A stretch of 6,412 nt of DNA from Christensenella sp. UBA1262. GTDB lineage: Bacteria > Bacillota > Clostridia > Christensenellales > CAG-917. Where the stretch lies: the NCBI GenBank assembly GCA_002308215.1, contig DBVO01000014.1, positions 1 to 6,412 of the forward strand. The letters are read 5' to 3'. Under the pieces are notes generated by a model. It was not told the origin of the DNA and made no database searches. It worked only from the letters and a program-made list of their open reading frames with translations. A program made the translations under genes and the position numbers. Positions within the stretch are counted from its first letter, which is position 1. Every line of letters starts with the position of its first letter. Shown here piece after piece: positions 6,302 to 6,412 of the stretch.

Positions 6302-6412
6302 TGCATAAAATCCTGGTATCAAAATACTAAAAAATGCATAAAATCCGGGTGTTAATAAGTAAAAAAATGCATAAAATCCGGGTGTAGATATGTAGAAAAA
6401 TGCATAAAATCC
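6302..6412. repeat. 33-bp tandem repeat upstream of the DUF4143 ATPase, cut by the window edge
   Basis: Units start at 6302, 6335, 6368 and 6401, exactly 33 bp apart. Each opens with the identical 12-mer TGCATAAAATCC. Units 2 and 3 continue with GGGTGT and a variable A/T part, and all three complete units end in an A-rich run. Unit 1, nearest the gene, is the most divergent (TGGTATCAAAATACT after the 12-mer). The fourth unit is cut after 12 bases, so the true copy number is unknown. The core ATGCAT is palindromic. No ORF or RNA gene is evident in it. Confidence 0.93.

Noticed and set aside
6302..6412. CRISPR array
   Set aside because: The conserved block is 12-18 bp and the whole unit is only 33 bp, leaving no room for normal repeats and unique spacers; the variable part is just A/T-rich drift of the same unit, and no cas gene is present.

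Overview
The window is AT-rich, with very AT-rich gaps, clear Shine-Dalgarno sites (GGAGG, GAGG, AAGGTG) and intrinsic terminators. This fits an anaerobic Bacillota (Clostridia-like, possibly gut-associated) chromosome; that placement is an inference from gene content and composition. All six genes I support lie on the minus strand, so transcription runs from right to left. I found no rRNA, tRNA, CRISPR array, transposase or phage gene.

Layout in transcription order. (1) 6412-6302: at least three 33-bp tandem units plus the start of a fourth, cut by the window edge. (2) 6295-4820: one gene with its own promoter and terminator, encoding an AAA_14/DUF4143 ATPase of unknown role. (3) 4787-1247: a four-gene operon under an extended -10 promoter and ending at a strong terminator. 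It encodes a biotin-dependent, sodium-translocating decarboxylase: carboxyltransferase (alpha, oadA), small membrane subunit (gamma, oadG), a separate biotin carrier, and the membrane sodium-pump subunit (beta, oadB). Gaps between genes are 9 nt, a 4-nt ATGA overlap, and 9 nt. (4) 1246-1085: a very AT-rich gap with three copies of TGCATAAAAT. (5) 1084-31: a monocistronic DMT/EamA transporter with a putative promoter and terminator.

How the genes work together: in the known oxaloacetate decarboxylase mechanism the alpha subunit moves CO2 from oxaloacetate to biotin on the carrier. The membrane beta subunit then decarboxylates carboxybiotin and exports Na+, while gamma holds the complex together. 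Every beta-subunit residue I could compare with the well-studied Klebsiella enzyme is present, as are the metal-site residues of alpha, so the pump looks functional. The DMT transporter and the DUF4143 gene have no visible functional link to it.

No wholly new system is evident. The points most worth a second look are the 33-bp tandem repeat next to the DUF4143 promoter, the 13-mer it shares with the gap upstream of the DMT gene, and the aspartate-run insertion in the ATPase.
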